A stretch of 64,000 nucleotides of DNA from Pseudomonas sp. N040 (GCF_015637705.1 NZ_JADOBE010000009.1:1-64000); one strand, 5' to 3'; numbered from the stretch's first letter, positions 46,161 through 56,077 are shown. The notes: a model not told the origin generated them from the sequence alone. Program-made: numbers and translations.

Positions 46161-46167
46161 GACGGTT

Positions 46168-46428
46168 TCAATTCACTCGGGCATGGATGATGAGTGTTTT
46201 TTCGAGCGGATTAATCTCAATTTTTTTGATTTCGTAGGTACGTTCATCAAAGGTCATTTCGGTAACAAAGCTCTCGGTCAATGGATCTATGAACGCTGTA
46301 ATTTCAGCAGGGTGCATTTGTCTTTCCGCGATCCATGGACGTTCATTTTCAAACTTGACCTTAACTTTGACTGGGCCGGTGTTCGAAAACAGGCAAAGAT
46401 ATTCTTCGATTTTCTGATGCACAGTCAT
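46168..46428 (-). CDS. Small unknown protein, first gene of the restriction operon
   Basis: 86 residues, beta-rich: VKVKVKFENERPWIAERQM, EMTFDERTYEIKKIEINPLE, KTLIIHARVN. No motif I can name; the strand pattern is like a small beta-barrel or OB-type fold, an uncertain impression. It ends 7 bp before the WYL gene and is thus likely the first cistron. It could be a regulator partner, an anti-restriction or inhibitor protein, or a toxin-like effector. Confidence 0.6.
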   Translation of the reverse strand: MTVHQKIEEYLCLFSNTGPVKVKVKFENERPWIAERQMHPAEITAFIDPLTESFVTEMTFDERTYEIKKIEINPLEKTLIIHARVN

Positions 46429-46527
46429 CTTCCATTGGAGTGATTATCGTCTAGTAAATCAGGAGGCTGGGATGCCTACGGTCTTCCCCTCTGCAGACCC
46501 TGCAGTGCCAGCGGGGGTGGTGCCAAT

Positions 46528-46764
46528 TCAGCTTACAGGCCGATTCCAAACCAAAGCCAGGATGAGTGCAATCCAAGCAATATGCATTGGCAACAGCCAA
46601 ACCCAGCGAAAGGCGCTGAGGATTTGGCTACGTCGCGATTCAATTGTTGCTGAAAAAAGGCCCACTTTCTGTACTAAAAATCCAAGAAAGCACCAAAGAA
46701 GAAAAAGTGCAGCTCCCAGAAATCCCCAAATTCCTGAAGCCATCATCATTTCGTGGTTGAACAT
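46528..46764 (-). CDS. Small two-helix membrane protein
   Basis: 78 residues with hydrophobic helices at about 10-34 and 51-74 (WLLPMHIAWIALILALVW), a basic loop between, and a cytoplasmic N-terminus. It ends 99 bp before the 86-residue ORF and is on the same strand. Nothing links it firmly to the operon. Unknown function. Confidence 0.55.
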   Translation of the reverse strand: MFNHEMMMASGIWGFLGAALFLLWCFLGFLVQKVGLFSATIESRRSQILSAFRWVWLLPMHIAWIALILALVWNRPVS

Positions 46765-46918
46765 GGCATTTCCTCATGATCTCCGCGTGTCGGAGGACTG
46801 ATCCGTTAACTGATGCTGCATATGATTTGCTCTGGTTGCGACGTAATATGTCGCACATAGGCATTACTCTAGCCTTATCAGAGGTCACAGTTTGGCCGGA
46901 TAAGGATCGAGGTAGCGA

Positions 46919-47176
46919 ATGAGCCAGAAAATGAGCGTGTCAGAGATTTCCAAGATACTGTTCGACGCTGACCCAATGGGAACCTGCTGCAAGGAAAACG
47001 ATTGTTTTGACGAGTACGACGCCATTGCACGGGCCATTTTCCAACAGCTCTCAAGCGGGCGGCCAGCAGATGAGGCGGTCAGTGAGACCTTGATGGATTG
47101 GTTTGAGGTTGAGTCGATTGAGCCAACTAGCCTGGCCAGTATCGTGCTGGCGCTGAAAACAGAAAGCCGCAGCTAG
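46919..47176 (+). CDS. Small unknown protein, first of the phosphatase unit
   Basis: 85 residues, acidic: SVSEISKILFDADPMGTCCK, NDCFDEYDAIARAIFQQL. The pattern resembles small island proteins of the DUF1871-like type ('SKILFDADPMG...NEYD'), which I recall as uncharacterised immunity-like proteins. GAGG lies just before the start. It is 14 bp upstream of the next gene and probably cotranscribed with it and the phosphatase. Confidence 0.65.
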   Translation: MSQKMSVSEISKILFDADPMGTCCKENDCFDEYDAIARAIFQQLSSGRPADEAVSETLMDWFEVESIEPTSLASIVLALKTESRS

Positions 47177-47190
47177 TCAGGAGTGCCGTT

Positions 47191-47787
47191 ATGTCGGTGA
47201 TAAATCTACGCCAAGAAATAAAGCGTCGCGCTGCAGATCGAAACCATACGGAGATACTTGTGGCTATGGGCTACGAGCATCCTTCTGAACAAGCGATTGC
47301 CCGCCTGAAATGGGTAATGGGCTCTCCTACGCTCGGGTTGGAAAAAGGGCCTACCGATTACCAGTACACAAGAGAGCAATTTGTTTTAAAGCTATGTCAG
47401 GTGCTTGAGATTCCAGAGGATGGTTCTCTGAAGGCGGTCAAAGATGCTAGCGAGTATTGGTCTAACGAGGCTTGGGCCTTTAGGCCACAGCTTCATGCAA
47501 TCACTGGTCTTAAGCGTGAGGGACGCTCTGCAATGACCATGGGGCACCTCTTGAATCAGTGCCGAGTTGATCTACCTGATGGTATATGGCATCAGCCGCT
47601 GGATGTTCAGGTCGAAATGGCAAAGGCAACTGTACGGAAAAATATGCAGGAAACCGCCGGAGATTTCGGCCCTTCTGGACAGGTCGAAAGGTATCGATTC
47701 GTATATGAAAAAGACAAAAGTCTGGAATTATCATTAGAAGGTGAAATAATTGGTGGCGTGATCCCGTGTCAAGAAACTAATAAATAA
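47191..47787 (+). CDS. Unknown protein, 198 residues
   Basis: A soluble protein with an N-terminal helical region (NLRQEIKRRAADRNHTEILV, then HPSEQAIARLKWVM), a C-terminal part SGQVERYRFVYEKDKSLELS with short beta strands, and no transmembrane segment. No family I can name. A TCAGGAG box precedes the ATG. The phosphatase gene begins 11 bp after its stop, so coexpression is expected. Confidence 0.65.
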   Translation: MSVINLRQEIKRRAADRNHTEILVAMGYEHPSEQAIARLKWVMGSPTLGLEKGPTDYQYTREQFVLKLCQVLEIPEDGSLKAVKDASEYWSNEAWAFRPQLHAITGLKREGRSAMTMGHLLNQCRVDLPDGIWHQPLDVQVEMAKATVRKNMQETAGDFGPSGQVERYRFVYEKDKSLELSLEGEIIGGVIPCQETNK

Positions 47788-47798
47788 AAGGAATTTTA

Positions 47799-48743
47799 AT
47801 GTACGACATTATCGGCGACATACACGGTCACGCAACTCCGCTTAAAAATCTGCTGAAGAAGATGAATTACGCAGAAATTGATGGGGTGTGGCAGCATCCA
47901 GAGCGCAAAGTCATATTTCTTGGTGACTTTGTAGATCGGGGACCAGAGCAGCTGGAAGTGATCAATATCGCAAAGTCCATGGTCGAACGAGGCTATGCAC
48001 AAGCTGTAATGGGCAACCATGAATTCAACGCAGTTGCATGGGCCACCCCAACTGCAGACGGGCTCGATTATTTACGAACGCATAGTGATAAAAATCAACA
48101 CCAGCACAAGGCTTTCCTTGCGCAGATAGGTGAAGGTTCAGAGAAGCATTTTGAGGTTGTTGAGTGGTTCAAGACGCTACCAATTTTCCTGGACCTTGAA
48201 GGATTGCGCGTGATCCATGCTTGTTGGCACCCAGCATCGTTACAGGTGTTGGCCGACTTCACGGATGAGAAAGATTGCATTAAATCGGATGCCTGGGCGG
48301 AGTTGAATCGTAAAGGAAGCCAGGCTTATGACGCTCTAGAAATAGTACTTAAAGGCTTAGAGATTCCGCTTCCAGGCGGTGTTGATTTTGAAGACAAAGA
48401 TGGCCATTCCCGCAAGCACATTCGAGCTAAGTGGTGGGAGTTAGAGGGGCTTACCTATCGTGACCTAGCCATGGTCCCTAGCGACGTTATTGATCTCATT
48501 CCACATACGCCAATTCCGGATGACCTATTACCAGGTTACGCAGGAGATAAATTGCTGTTCGTAGGGCATTACTGGATGACAGGAGAACCAGTAGCTTTGA
48601 GCACTCACATTGCTTGCCTGGACTACAGCATCGCAGCCAGCACACCATCGAATAGGCCGGATGAGCGAAAGCTTTGTGCTTATCGATGGAGTGGTGAAAA
48701 TGAAATTATTCAAGATAATTTTATTTCAGTTAAACATATTTAA
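47799..48743 (+). CDS. PPP-family metallophosphatase
   Basis: 314 residues with the metallophosphoesterase signatures: GDIHGH (6-11), GDFVDRGPE (about 41-49), GNHEFNAV (about 71-78), then HACWHP (about 138) and GHYW near 266. These coordinate the two metal ions. The sequence is of the PPP/diadenosine-tetraphosphatase-like type. An AAAGGAA box precedes the ATG. It is the third gene of a likely unit with the 85- and 198-residue proteins. The substrate, protein phosphate or nucleotide, is not evident. Confidence 0.88.
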   Translation: MYDIIGDIHGHATPLKNLLKKMNYAEIDGVWQHPERKVIFLGDFVDRGPEQLEVINIAKSMVERGYAQAVMGNHEFNAVAWATPTADGLDYLRTHSDKNQHQHKAFLAQIGEGSEKHFEVVEWFKTLPIFLDLEGLRVIHACWHPASLQVLADFTDEKDCIKSDAWAELNRKGSQAYDALEIVLKGLEIPLPGGVDFEDKDGHSRKHIRAKWWELEGLTYRDLAMVPSDVIDLIPHTPIPDDLLPGYAGDKLLFVGHYWMTGEPVALSTHIACLDYSIAASTPSNRPDERKLCAYRWSGENEIIQDNFISVKHI

Positions 48744-48816
48744 TTTATCAGCTAATAAGTGCTCGTATAAAGGGTGCTCTTTTCAGTAATTTTAATTTTT
48801 ATTAAGTGAAAAATTT

Positions 48817-49101
48817 ATGAGTGATAGGTTTGATGCCGTTCCTGTCGATGCTGATACTAAAATTATGACTCAAGTAGAAACAAAGCTTGGGCAATATCAA
48901 ATTCTTTACCAGAAATGGGGGTGGGATGGAATTGTTGCAGAGAGTATAATTTTCGTAAGCAAAGATATTTCGAAATTAAATGATCATGAAATTGAGCAGG
49001 AAGTGAGGAGTTCGCCAATGGTAAAAAAAGACTCAAAAACCACAATGTCTAAAACAGATTCAGGTTTCACACTGGTAAATTTTAATTTCGAATCGATTTA
49101 A
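48817..49101 (+). CDS. Small unknown protein
   Basis: 94 residues, hydrophilic: QVETKLGQYQILYQKWGWDG, IVAESIIFVSKDISKLNDHE. AT-rich compared with neighbours upstream. A GTGAAAAATT context precedes the ATG. Unknown; coding is plausible from the pattern of alternating hydrophobics but not certain. Confidence 0.5.
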   Translation: MSDRFDAVPVDADTKIMTQVETKLGQYQILYQKWGWDGIVAESIIFVSKDISKLNDHEIEQEVRSSPMVKKDSKTTMSKTDSGFTLVNFNFESI

Positions 49102-49192
49102 TTAAACTTTTTAATATGACTTTGCTGGATTGATGTAAAATGAAAGCATGGTTATTATTGTTCGTGATTTTAGAATAAAGTGATCCGTGTGC

Positions 49193-49552
49193 ATGAATAA
49201 TTATGAATACACCTTTCAAGTCGGAGGCATTGGGTATGTTGTTCGATTCTCGAACGATGCTCAATTATCATTTTTTACACCGCACTCGAATTACGATGAA
49301 TTTGCCGTGTTCGGAACTGAGGTGGAAAGCTATAACGACCTGGGGCTCTCGGGAGTCAATTCTTTACACGTATTTCGTGAAGTGGAGAGAATTGCTGTCG
49401 CGCATATCAAGAAATTCAAAATGAATTATGTGTGGTTCACTTGTGTTCCGTCGCGCTCTAGCCTTTATGTTCGTCTTGCCAAGCACTTGTCCGAAACTGT
49501 CGGGCTTGTGGTAAGCAATGTTAATAATACTGAATTTTATCTTTCAAAATAG
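49193..49552 (+). CDS. Small unknown protein
   Basis: About 119 residues: NNYEYTFQVGGIGYVVRFS, then DEFAVFGTEVESYNDLGLSG and FREVERIAVAHIKKFKMNYV. This alternating alpha/beta pattern suggests an acetyltransferase-like or small regulatory fold, an uncertain impression. ATG at 49193 is preferred over the GTG at 49187. AT-rich, with no neighbours that explain it. Confidence 0.55.
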   Translation: MNNYEYTFQVGGIGYVVRFSNDAQLSFFTPHSNYDEFAVFGTEVESYNDLGLSGVNSLHVFREVERIAVAHIKKFKMNYVWFTCVPSRSSLYVRLAKHLSETVGLVVSNVNNTEFYLSK

Positions 49553-49845
49553 CTCGGACTTCCGTGTCAGAGATTAATAATTTCATTTTGGATTAAGGTA
49601 AATAAATCGAAATCTGCGAAGCGAAAGATTCATCAAAAAAACAGGACTTCGTTGATAAAATTTAACCGCTAAACATTTACTGGAGTTAAATTAATTTCAA
49701 TAATCGGCTTAATTTGTAAGCGGTTCTTGCCGACCGATTGTTTTAAATTAAGAGTTCTGGATAATTAATGCTTCGTAAGCGATTAGGAACCAAAACATGC
49801 TTGCGTGTATCAGTAGTGATCCGATAGTTATTATATTTAAGTCAA
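49553..49845. other. AT-rich intergenic region downstream of the Rep gene
   Basis: About 290 bases between convergent genes. An inverted pair AATCGG ... CCGATT spans roughly 49701-49740. No terminator with a T-run or RNA gene stands out. Confidence 0.35.
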
Positions 49846-50367
49846 TCATTTTTTGATATACCCTGTTGGGTTTGTTAGTTCCCATTGCATTACATCTATT
49901 CGATTTTGTGGTATTTCTTTTGTGACATAAAATAGCACCCCTTCTTGTTCATAAATCTCTTTGAACCAGCTTTCTTTGTCTTTACATGATAAATCAATCA
50001 TTGCGGTGGCACTGTCCGAATGTTCCCAGTAAAACTTCACCAATTGTTTAAAGTTTAGTGAATTAATGCGTTCTATGTTGTTTATTCTTGTTATAGGATT
50101 TTCAGTTATTAAATGAACATGAAGCCCTCCATTTTTGTGTTTTTCTAAAGAAACAGCGACCTTTAATGCTTTTTTAGATTTTCTGCCAAATATTGAAATG
50201 CTTAATTCCTTCAAGAATTTATTAATTATTTCCCTTGCTCTGGATTCGCTTCTTGTGCTCATAAGGTTTAGTGTTATAAAGTAATACCATTCATACCTAT
50301 TCAAGAAACCTACAGTGCTAATTTGAAGCTTTTCATTATTTGATAGATCAAATTTTTGATTTTTCAT
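49846..50367 (-). CDS. HUH-type Rep-like protein (inovirus gp2/rolling-circle type)
   Basis: 173 residues. The HUH motif appears as GGLHVHLI (about 94-101), preceded by a catalytic-fold strand AVSLEKHKN. A candidate catalytic Tyr is in VLFYVTKE (about 149-156). This is the arrangement of rolling-circle Rep endonucleases with one Tyr. The protein is short compared with typical Rep (often 250-330), so it may be a minimal Rep or lack a helicase/C-terminal part. AT-rich coding sequence. It lies in the Rep-AlpA-int segment typical of satellite-like elements, where it could nick an origin for excised-circle replication or transfer. Confidence 0.75.
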   Translation of the reverse strand: MKNQKFDLSNNEKLQISTVGFLNRYEWYYFITLNLMSTRSESRAREIINKFLKELSISIFGRKSKKALKVAVSLEKHKNGGLHVHLITENPITRINNIERINSLNFKQLVKFYWEHSDSATAMIDLSCKDKESWFKEIYEQEGVLFYVTKEIPQNRIDVMQWELTNPTGYIKK

Positions 50368-50666
50368 TTTTTCCTTTTAATTTATTTTAGTTACTACTAA
50401 ACCTAGGCGCTATTGTTGAAGGCCTACGATCACAAATCTCAACACGATTATTAATTCGAAGTGAGTAGCCTTTAGCCTTAAACACTTCTTAGGCGATGCC
50501 TAAGGTTTTGATTTGTGTATCCCTATTTCTAATTCTGTTTCCGGTTAAAGGTTAATTAATTCCGATATGAATTTATTTATAAGAATTCAAATTCTAATAG
50601 ACCGTTTTCAGGACGATAATCAGCCCTGAATATCTATAATTAATAAATTCACACTTTTGAATTAAA
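50368..50666. other. AT-rich intergenic region, candidate origin
   Basis: About 300 bases between the Rep-like gene and the AlpA-like gene. It contains a perfect 7-bp hairpin CTTAGGC-GAT-GCCTAAG (50488-50504) and several A/T-only runs. Such a region upstream of a Rep gene could be an origin or the promoter of the Rep gene; no iterons are seen. Confidence 0.4.
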
Positions 50667-50918
50667 TCAGGCAGCTATGCTGCGACTAGCAGAAATTTGT
50701 ACTTCGCACCACGCAAGCACTTCGGACTCAATCCAAACAACGGATTTTGGCCCTAGTGAAACTTGCTTGGGGAAGGTGCCAGCTGCTATCCGGCGGTAAA
50801 TTTCGGATGTGGAGAGGGTGGTAAGGGATTTAACTTCGTGCAGTTTGATAAAGCGACGAATTGGTGTGATTACTGATGATGAATTGTTTTTTGATGATTC
50901 TGAGGTGGTACTAGTCAT
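50667..50918 (-). CDS. AlpA-family excisionase/transcriptional regulator
   Basis: 83 residues from the ATG at 50918, which has a GGAGG ribosome site 8 bases ahead; the longer frame to 50960 lacks one. A MerR-like helix-turn-helix (about 30-60) reads EVKSLTTLSTSEIYRRIAAG, followed by FPKQVSLGPKSVVWIESEVLAW. AlpA proteins act as excisionase or activators of the integrase in P4-like elements. Its place between Rep-like and integrase genes fits this. Confidence 0.88.
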   Translation of the reverse strand: MTSTTSESSKNNSSSVITPIRRFIKLHEVKSLTTLSTSEIYRRIAAGTFPKQVSLGPKSVVWIESEVLAWCEVQISASRSIAA

Positions 50919-51011
50919 GTTTGCGGCCTCCATTGGCTGCTGTGAGAACATGACGTGCACAATATAGGTTAGGCTTAAAAAATTGTCCTATTAGGATTTG
51001 TGTAAAGTCTA

Positions 51012-51812
51012 TTAGGATTTATTATTATGCTTAGCAGCTGCTTTTAGGAATTTGGCAATAGTATCTCTTGCTGGTAGTTCTATTCCATGTGTCGCAGCAG
51101 AGGCTTCTAAGGCTTCAGCATCACTGTATGGGTTAGTTAATTTGTATTTTGCATCTTTAGCTAGGGCAAGAATAATGCGCTCCATGCTGGTTCTTTCTCG
51201 ATCATCAAGAGGCTTTTCTGGCTTATCTAGATTAACTTTGGCCATGAAATCTTCGAGATCACTGTGTTGGATAACAATGTCTTCAAATCCGATTTTCGGC
51301 TTAATATACTTCCGAGCTGTCGAATTTTCGTCTATTACTTTTGGTAAGTAATCAATTAATCTATTTAATTTATCTGTTTTTTCTGATTTTGAGGAGGTGC
51401 TTCTTTCTATTTGGATGCCATTTTCTAAACTGCAAAACTTTGAGTAATCAATTTCATAACAAGCTGCTTTGCAACCACTGTTCAGTACAATAGTAATGTA
51501 TTCACGATTTGATTGGAGCTCAGCTACATCTATGCGGTAAGGGCCATTGATGATTTCATCCGGCGCTACTTGATGACCCTCCTTATTCCTTGCGAATTGA
51601 TCTCGGTTTTCGCCATGCAATTTTGCGTCTGTATCTGTGGATTTGATAATAAAACAATGCCAGCCATTAGCTATTGCTGATCCAACCATGTATCCATCCA
51701 GCATAAATCGTGCTACGTCGATGCTTTGTACTTCGTCATTGAATGTACTTGATAAATAGTGAGCTACTTCGTCGAGGGTTAGGTACCTTTTGAATTTCCA
51801 AAGTTTGTTCAT
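51012..51812 (-). CDS. Conserved integrase-adjacent unknown protein
   Basis: 266 residues. The C-terminal third (about 205-260) has a REREKSLLKIIxALA-like pattern (DDRERTSMERIILALAKDAK) and AATHGIELPARDTIAKFLKAA, a common C-terminal module of phage and island proteins that may bind DNA. The N-terminus begins KRYLTLDEVAHYLSSTFNDE, resembling a HTH-like entry. No enzymatic motif. It sits between the AlpA-like gene and the integrase. Function unknown. Confidence 0.7.
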   Translation of the reverse strand: MNKLWKFKRYLTLDEVAHYLSSTFNDEVQSIDVARFMLDGYMVGSAIANGWHCFIIKSTDTDAKLHGENRDQFARNKEGHQVAPDEIINGPYRIDVAELQSNREYITIVLNSGCKAACYEIDYSKFCSLENGIQIERSTSSKSEKTDKLNRLIDYLPKVIDENSTARKYIKPKIGFEDIVIQHSDLEDFMAKVNLDKPEKPLDDRERTSMERIILALAKDAKYKLTNPYSDAEALEASAATHGIELPARDTIAKFLKAAAKHNNKS

Positions 51813-51897
51813 GTGCTTACCTTGTAATTGCGAATTGTCAAAAGTGTGCTGGTTAAATTGTGCGGCTGGCCATGCTTGGACATTGTTCGAAAAGCCG

Positions 51898-53106
51898 CTA
51901 GCGCATGCGTCTGGCTTTTACCGCTTGCGTGCCTGTACCAGCTATCGCTATTGAGTCAGCCCATTCTTGCATCATTTTTCGACGCTGCTTGAGGTAGGCC
52001 GCGTGGTTGTAAGTTGCCCGCATATCATCGCTATCACCATGCGCAAGCTGGCGCTCTACCCAATCCTTGTTGTAGCCGCGTCCGTTTAGCTCGGTGCTCA
52101 GCAGGTGTCTGAAGCCGTGCCCCGTTTGTTTTCCTTCATAACCGGCCAATTTCAGTGCTTTGTTTACTGTGTTCTCGCTCATCGGGCGTTCTGGGTTGCT
52201 GCTGCCTGCGAAGGCTAGTGAGTACCGTCCGGTGATTTCTTTTAACTGGCGCAGGATTGTTATGGCCTGGTGGGGGAGGGGTACCACGTGCGGGCGACGA
52301 GCTTTCATTCTCTCGGCAGGAATTGTCCAAGTCGCTGTGTCGAGATCGAATTCAGCCCAAGGTGCTTTACGTAGTTCGCCAGGCCGCACTCCAGTTAGTA
52401 GCAGCAAGCGCACGGCGTAGCGGGTCATGGCGTGGCAGCGGGTAGCTTCGAGCTTTTCAAGTAGTTCGGGTAATTCATCAAAAGCGACGTGTGGGTGATG
52501 TGTAGTACGCGGCGCAAGTGCTGCTACTACATCCAGATCGGTAGCAGGGTTGCTATCTAGCGCGCCCTTGGCTAAGCCAAAGCGGAATATTTGGCTCAAC
52601 CATTGGCGGGTTTTCTTCGCCACATTAAAAGCACCACGACCTTCAATCTTGCGCAGCAGATCTACCAGTTCAGGACGGGTTATGGCTTTTACAGGCCTCT
52701 TGCCAAGGGCTGGTAGCAAATCGGACTTTAGATAGGCTTCGGCTTTATTGGCTGTGGCAATAGCCCAGCGAGGTGAGTTGTAATCGAACCATTCCTGGGC
52801 CAGTAGCTCGAAGGTAAGGCCTGCTACTTTTTGCGCAATTTTGGCAGTCTTACGATGTTCGCTGGGATCTATATCTTCGGCCTGCAGTTGTCGAGCTTCG
52901 TCGCGCTTTTGTCTAGCCTTCAACAGGCTGATGGTTGGGTATGAGCCTAAAGCCATCATCTTTGCTTTGCCGTCGAAGCGGTAACGGTAGCGCCATAATT
53001 TTGAACCGTTTGGCGTAATTTCGATGCACAGACCATGAGCGTCTGTCAGGCGATACAGTTTTTCGCTGGGCTTGGCGTTGCGAATGGCGGTGTCTGTGAG
53101 TGACAT
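51898..53106 (-). CDS. P4-type tyrosine integrase
   Basis: 402 residues from the ATG at 53106, which has an AAGGGG box 5 bases away; the longer frame to 53148 lacks it. A DUF4102-type N-terminal arm-binding domain (about 1-85: LTDTAIRNAKPSEKLYRLTD) and core-binding SAM-like domain precede the catalytic domain. Catalytic residues: Arg241 (TGVRPGEL), His330 and Arg333 (HGFRH), His356 (LAHGD) and Tyr371 (AAYLKQRR). It recombines the tRNA-Leu attB and the element attP. The gene reads away from the tRNA, which lies just upstream. Confidence 0.95.
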   Translation of the reverse strand: MSLTDTAIRNAKPSEKLYRLTDAHGLCIEITPNGSKLWRYRYRFDGKAKMMALGSYPTISLLKARQKRDEARQLQAEDIDPSEHRKTAKIAQKVAGLTFELLAQEWFDYNSPRWAIATANKAEAYLKSDLLPALGKRPVKAITRPELVDLLRKIEGRGAFNVAKKTRQWLSQIFRFGLAKGALDSNPATDLDVVAALAPRTTHHPHVAFDELPELLEKLEATRCHAMTRYAVRLLLLTGVRPGELRKAPWAEFDLDTATWTIPAERMKARRPHVVPLPHQAITILRQLKEITGRYSLAFAGSSNPERPMSENTVNKALKLAGYEGKQTGHGFRHLLSTELNGRGYNKDWVERQLAHGDSDDMRATYNHAAYLKQRRKMMQEWADSIAIAGTGTQAVKARRMR

Positions 53107-53152
53107 GTGGACCCCTTGCAGGTCACGCCAATTGGTATGTTGCGCCATTCGC

Positions 53153-53200
53153 GTGAGTAGATTTCAAGACCGAACTGATCCTACTCTCAAATCTACTCAC
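53153..53200. repeat. Integrase arm-type repeats, right end
   Basis: AAATCTACTCAC occurs inverted at 53153-53164 (GTGAGTAGATTT) and direct at 53189-53200. The segment CTACTCTCAAATCTAC (53181-53196) matches the left-end repeat at 28522-28537 with one mismatch. The repeats overlap the integrase 5' region, so integrase may autoregulate. Confidence 0.65.
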
Positions 53201-53246
53201 TAATTTCTGGGCTTTCAAGGGATTGGTCGGGAATTGCAGGCAATAA

Positions 53247-53270
53247 AAAACCGGCTAATTGGCCGGTTTT
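53247..53270 (-). terminator. Terminator between tRNA-Leu and the integrase
   Basis: AAAACCGGC-TAATTG-GCCGGTTTT on the plus strand; read on the minus strand the 9-bp stem is followed by TTTTTTATT-type tail. It terminates tRNA-Leu transcription before it can read into the integrase gene, which lies on the same strand. Confidence 0.8.
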
Positions 53271-53313
53271 ATTGGGGTTTCAGGCAGTTTCGGTACTGCT
53301 TGAGAAGATCTAA

Positions 53314-53336
53314 TGGTGCCCCGGGGGAGACTCGAA
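53314..53336 (-). repeat. attR core within tRNA-Leu 3' end
   Basis: TGGTGCCCC-GGGGG-AGACTCGAA, the full-length form of the core repeated at 28446-28467. It stays part of the intact tRNA gene, consistent with integration that rebuilds the tRNA on the integrase side. Confidence 0.88.
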
Positions 53337-53398
53337 CTCCCACTCCTTTCGAAAACGGATTTTGAATCCGCCGCGTCTACCGATTCCGCCACCGGGGC
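53314..53398 (-). tRNA. tRNA-Leu(CAA), hosts the island
   Basis: 85 nt including an encoded CCA. The acceptor stem is GCCCCGG/CCGGGGC, with the D-arm GGCGGAATCGGTAGAC, anticodon stem GCGGA/TCCGT and loop TTCAAAA, giving anticodon CAA (codon UUG). A long variable arm (TTTCGAAAGGAG region) is typical of tRNA-Leu. T-loop TTCGAGTC is present. Its 3' end (from 53314) is the attachment core; the gene is intact. Confidence 0.97.
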
Positions 53399-53506
53399 AC
53401 AATGGGCGCGGAGTATAGGGAGAGCCGCTGCCCCGGTCAACGGTGCGCGTGGCCTCACGCCGGCATTTCCGGTAATATCGCCGGCCCTGCAAGACGACCC
53501 TCCGAA

Positions 53507-55674
<2,168 letters not shown>

Positions 55675-55719
55675 GCGCAACTTTTTGTTTTAATTAGACT
55701 TTATAACTGGAGCAAGACA

Positions 55720-56055
55720 ATGAGCTTTTTCATCCCTGCGGCTTATGCTGAATCCGCCCCGGCAGTAGCCGGCCCTGCCGGTACCGGTTTCGAGTGGGTA
55801 TTCTTGGTCGGTTTCCTGGTCATTTTCTATCTGATGATCTGGCGTCCCCAGGCCAAGCAGGCCAAGGAAAAGAAAAACCTGCTGGGCAACCTGCAAAAGG
55901 GTGATGAAGTGGTCACCGTCGGCGGGATCGCCGGCAAGATCGCCAAGGTGGGTGATGATTTCATCGTTCTTGATGTATCCGACACCGTTGAACTCAAGAT
56001 CCAGAAAGCCGCCATCGCTGCCGCGCTGCCCAAAGGCACGCTGAAAGCCATCTAA
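55720..56055 (+). CDS. yajC: Preprotein translocase subunit YajC
   Basis: 111 residues. One transmembrane helix (about 24-42, WVFLVGFLVIFYLMIW) with RPQAKQAKEKKNLLGNLQKGDEVVTVGGIAGKI, the YajC core. YajC associates with SecDF in the inner membrane. It has a GGAGC box upstream of the ATG. A GC-rich hairpin follows before secD. Confidence 0.96.
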   Translation: MSFFIPAAYAESAPAVAGPAGTGFEWVFLVGFLVIFYLMIWRPQAKQAKEKKNLLGNLQKGDEVVTVGGIAGKIAKVGDDFIVLDVSDTVELKIQKAAIAAALPKGTLKAI

Positions 56056-56077
56056 GCAAACTCTTTTCTACCAACAC

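Larger units (their letters stand above)
28446..53336. mobile_element. Integrated genomic island in tRNA-Leu(CAA), defence cargo
   Basis: The block lies between a degenerate copy of the tRNA 3' end (28446-28467) and the intact tRNA (53314-53398). The integrase gene is next to the tRNA, and arm-type repeats occur at both ends. Base composition shifts from GC-rich outside to mixed and often AT-rich inside, notably in the retron and Rep region. Cargo: broken parD, unknown 382-residue protein, two tiny ORFs, CoiA-like protein, membrane protein, type II-A retron, serine recombinase, WYL/SNF2/DUF4391/Mod/Res operon, phosphatase unit, HUH Rep, AlpA-like regulator. No conjugation, portal, capsid or terminase genes are seen, so transfer would need a helper. 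Confidence 0.9.

Noticed and set aside
52160..52420. Plus-strand frames over the integrase gene
   Set aside because: Shadows of the integrase, which has all catalytic residues on the minus strand.
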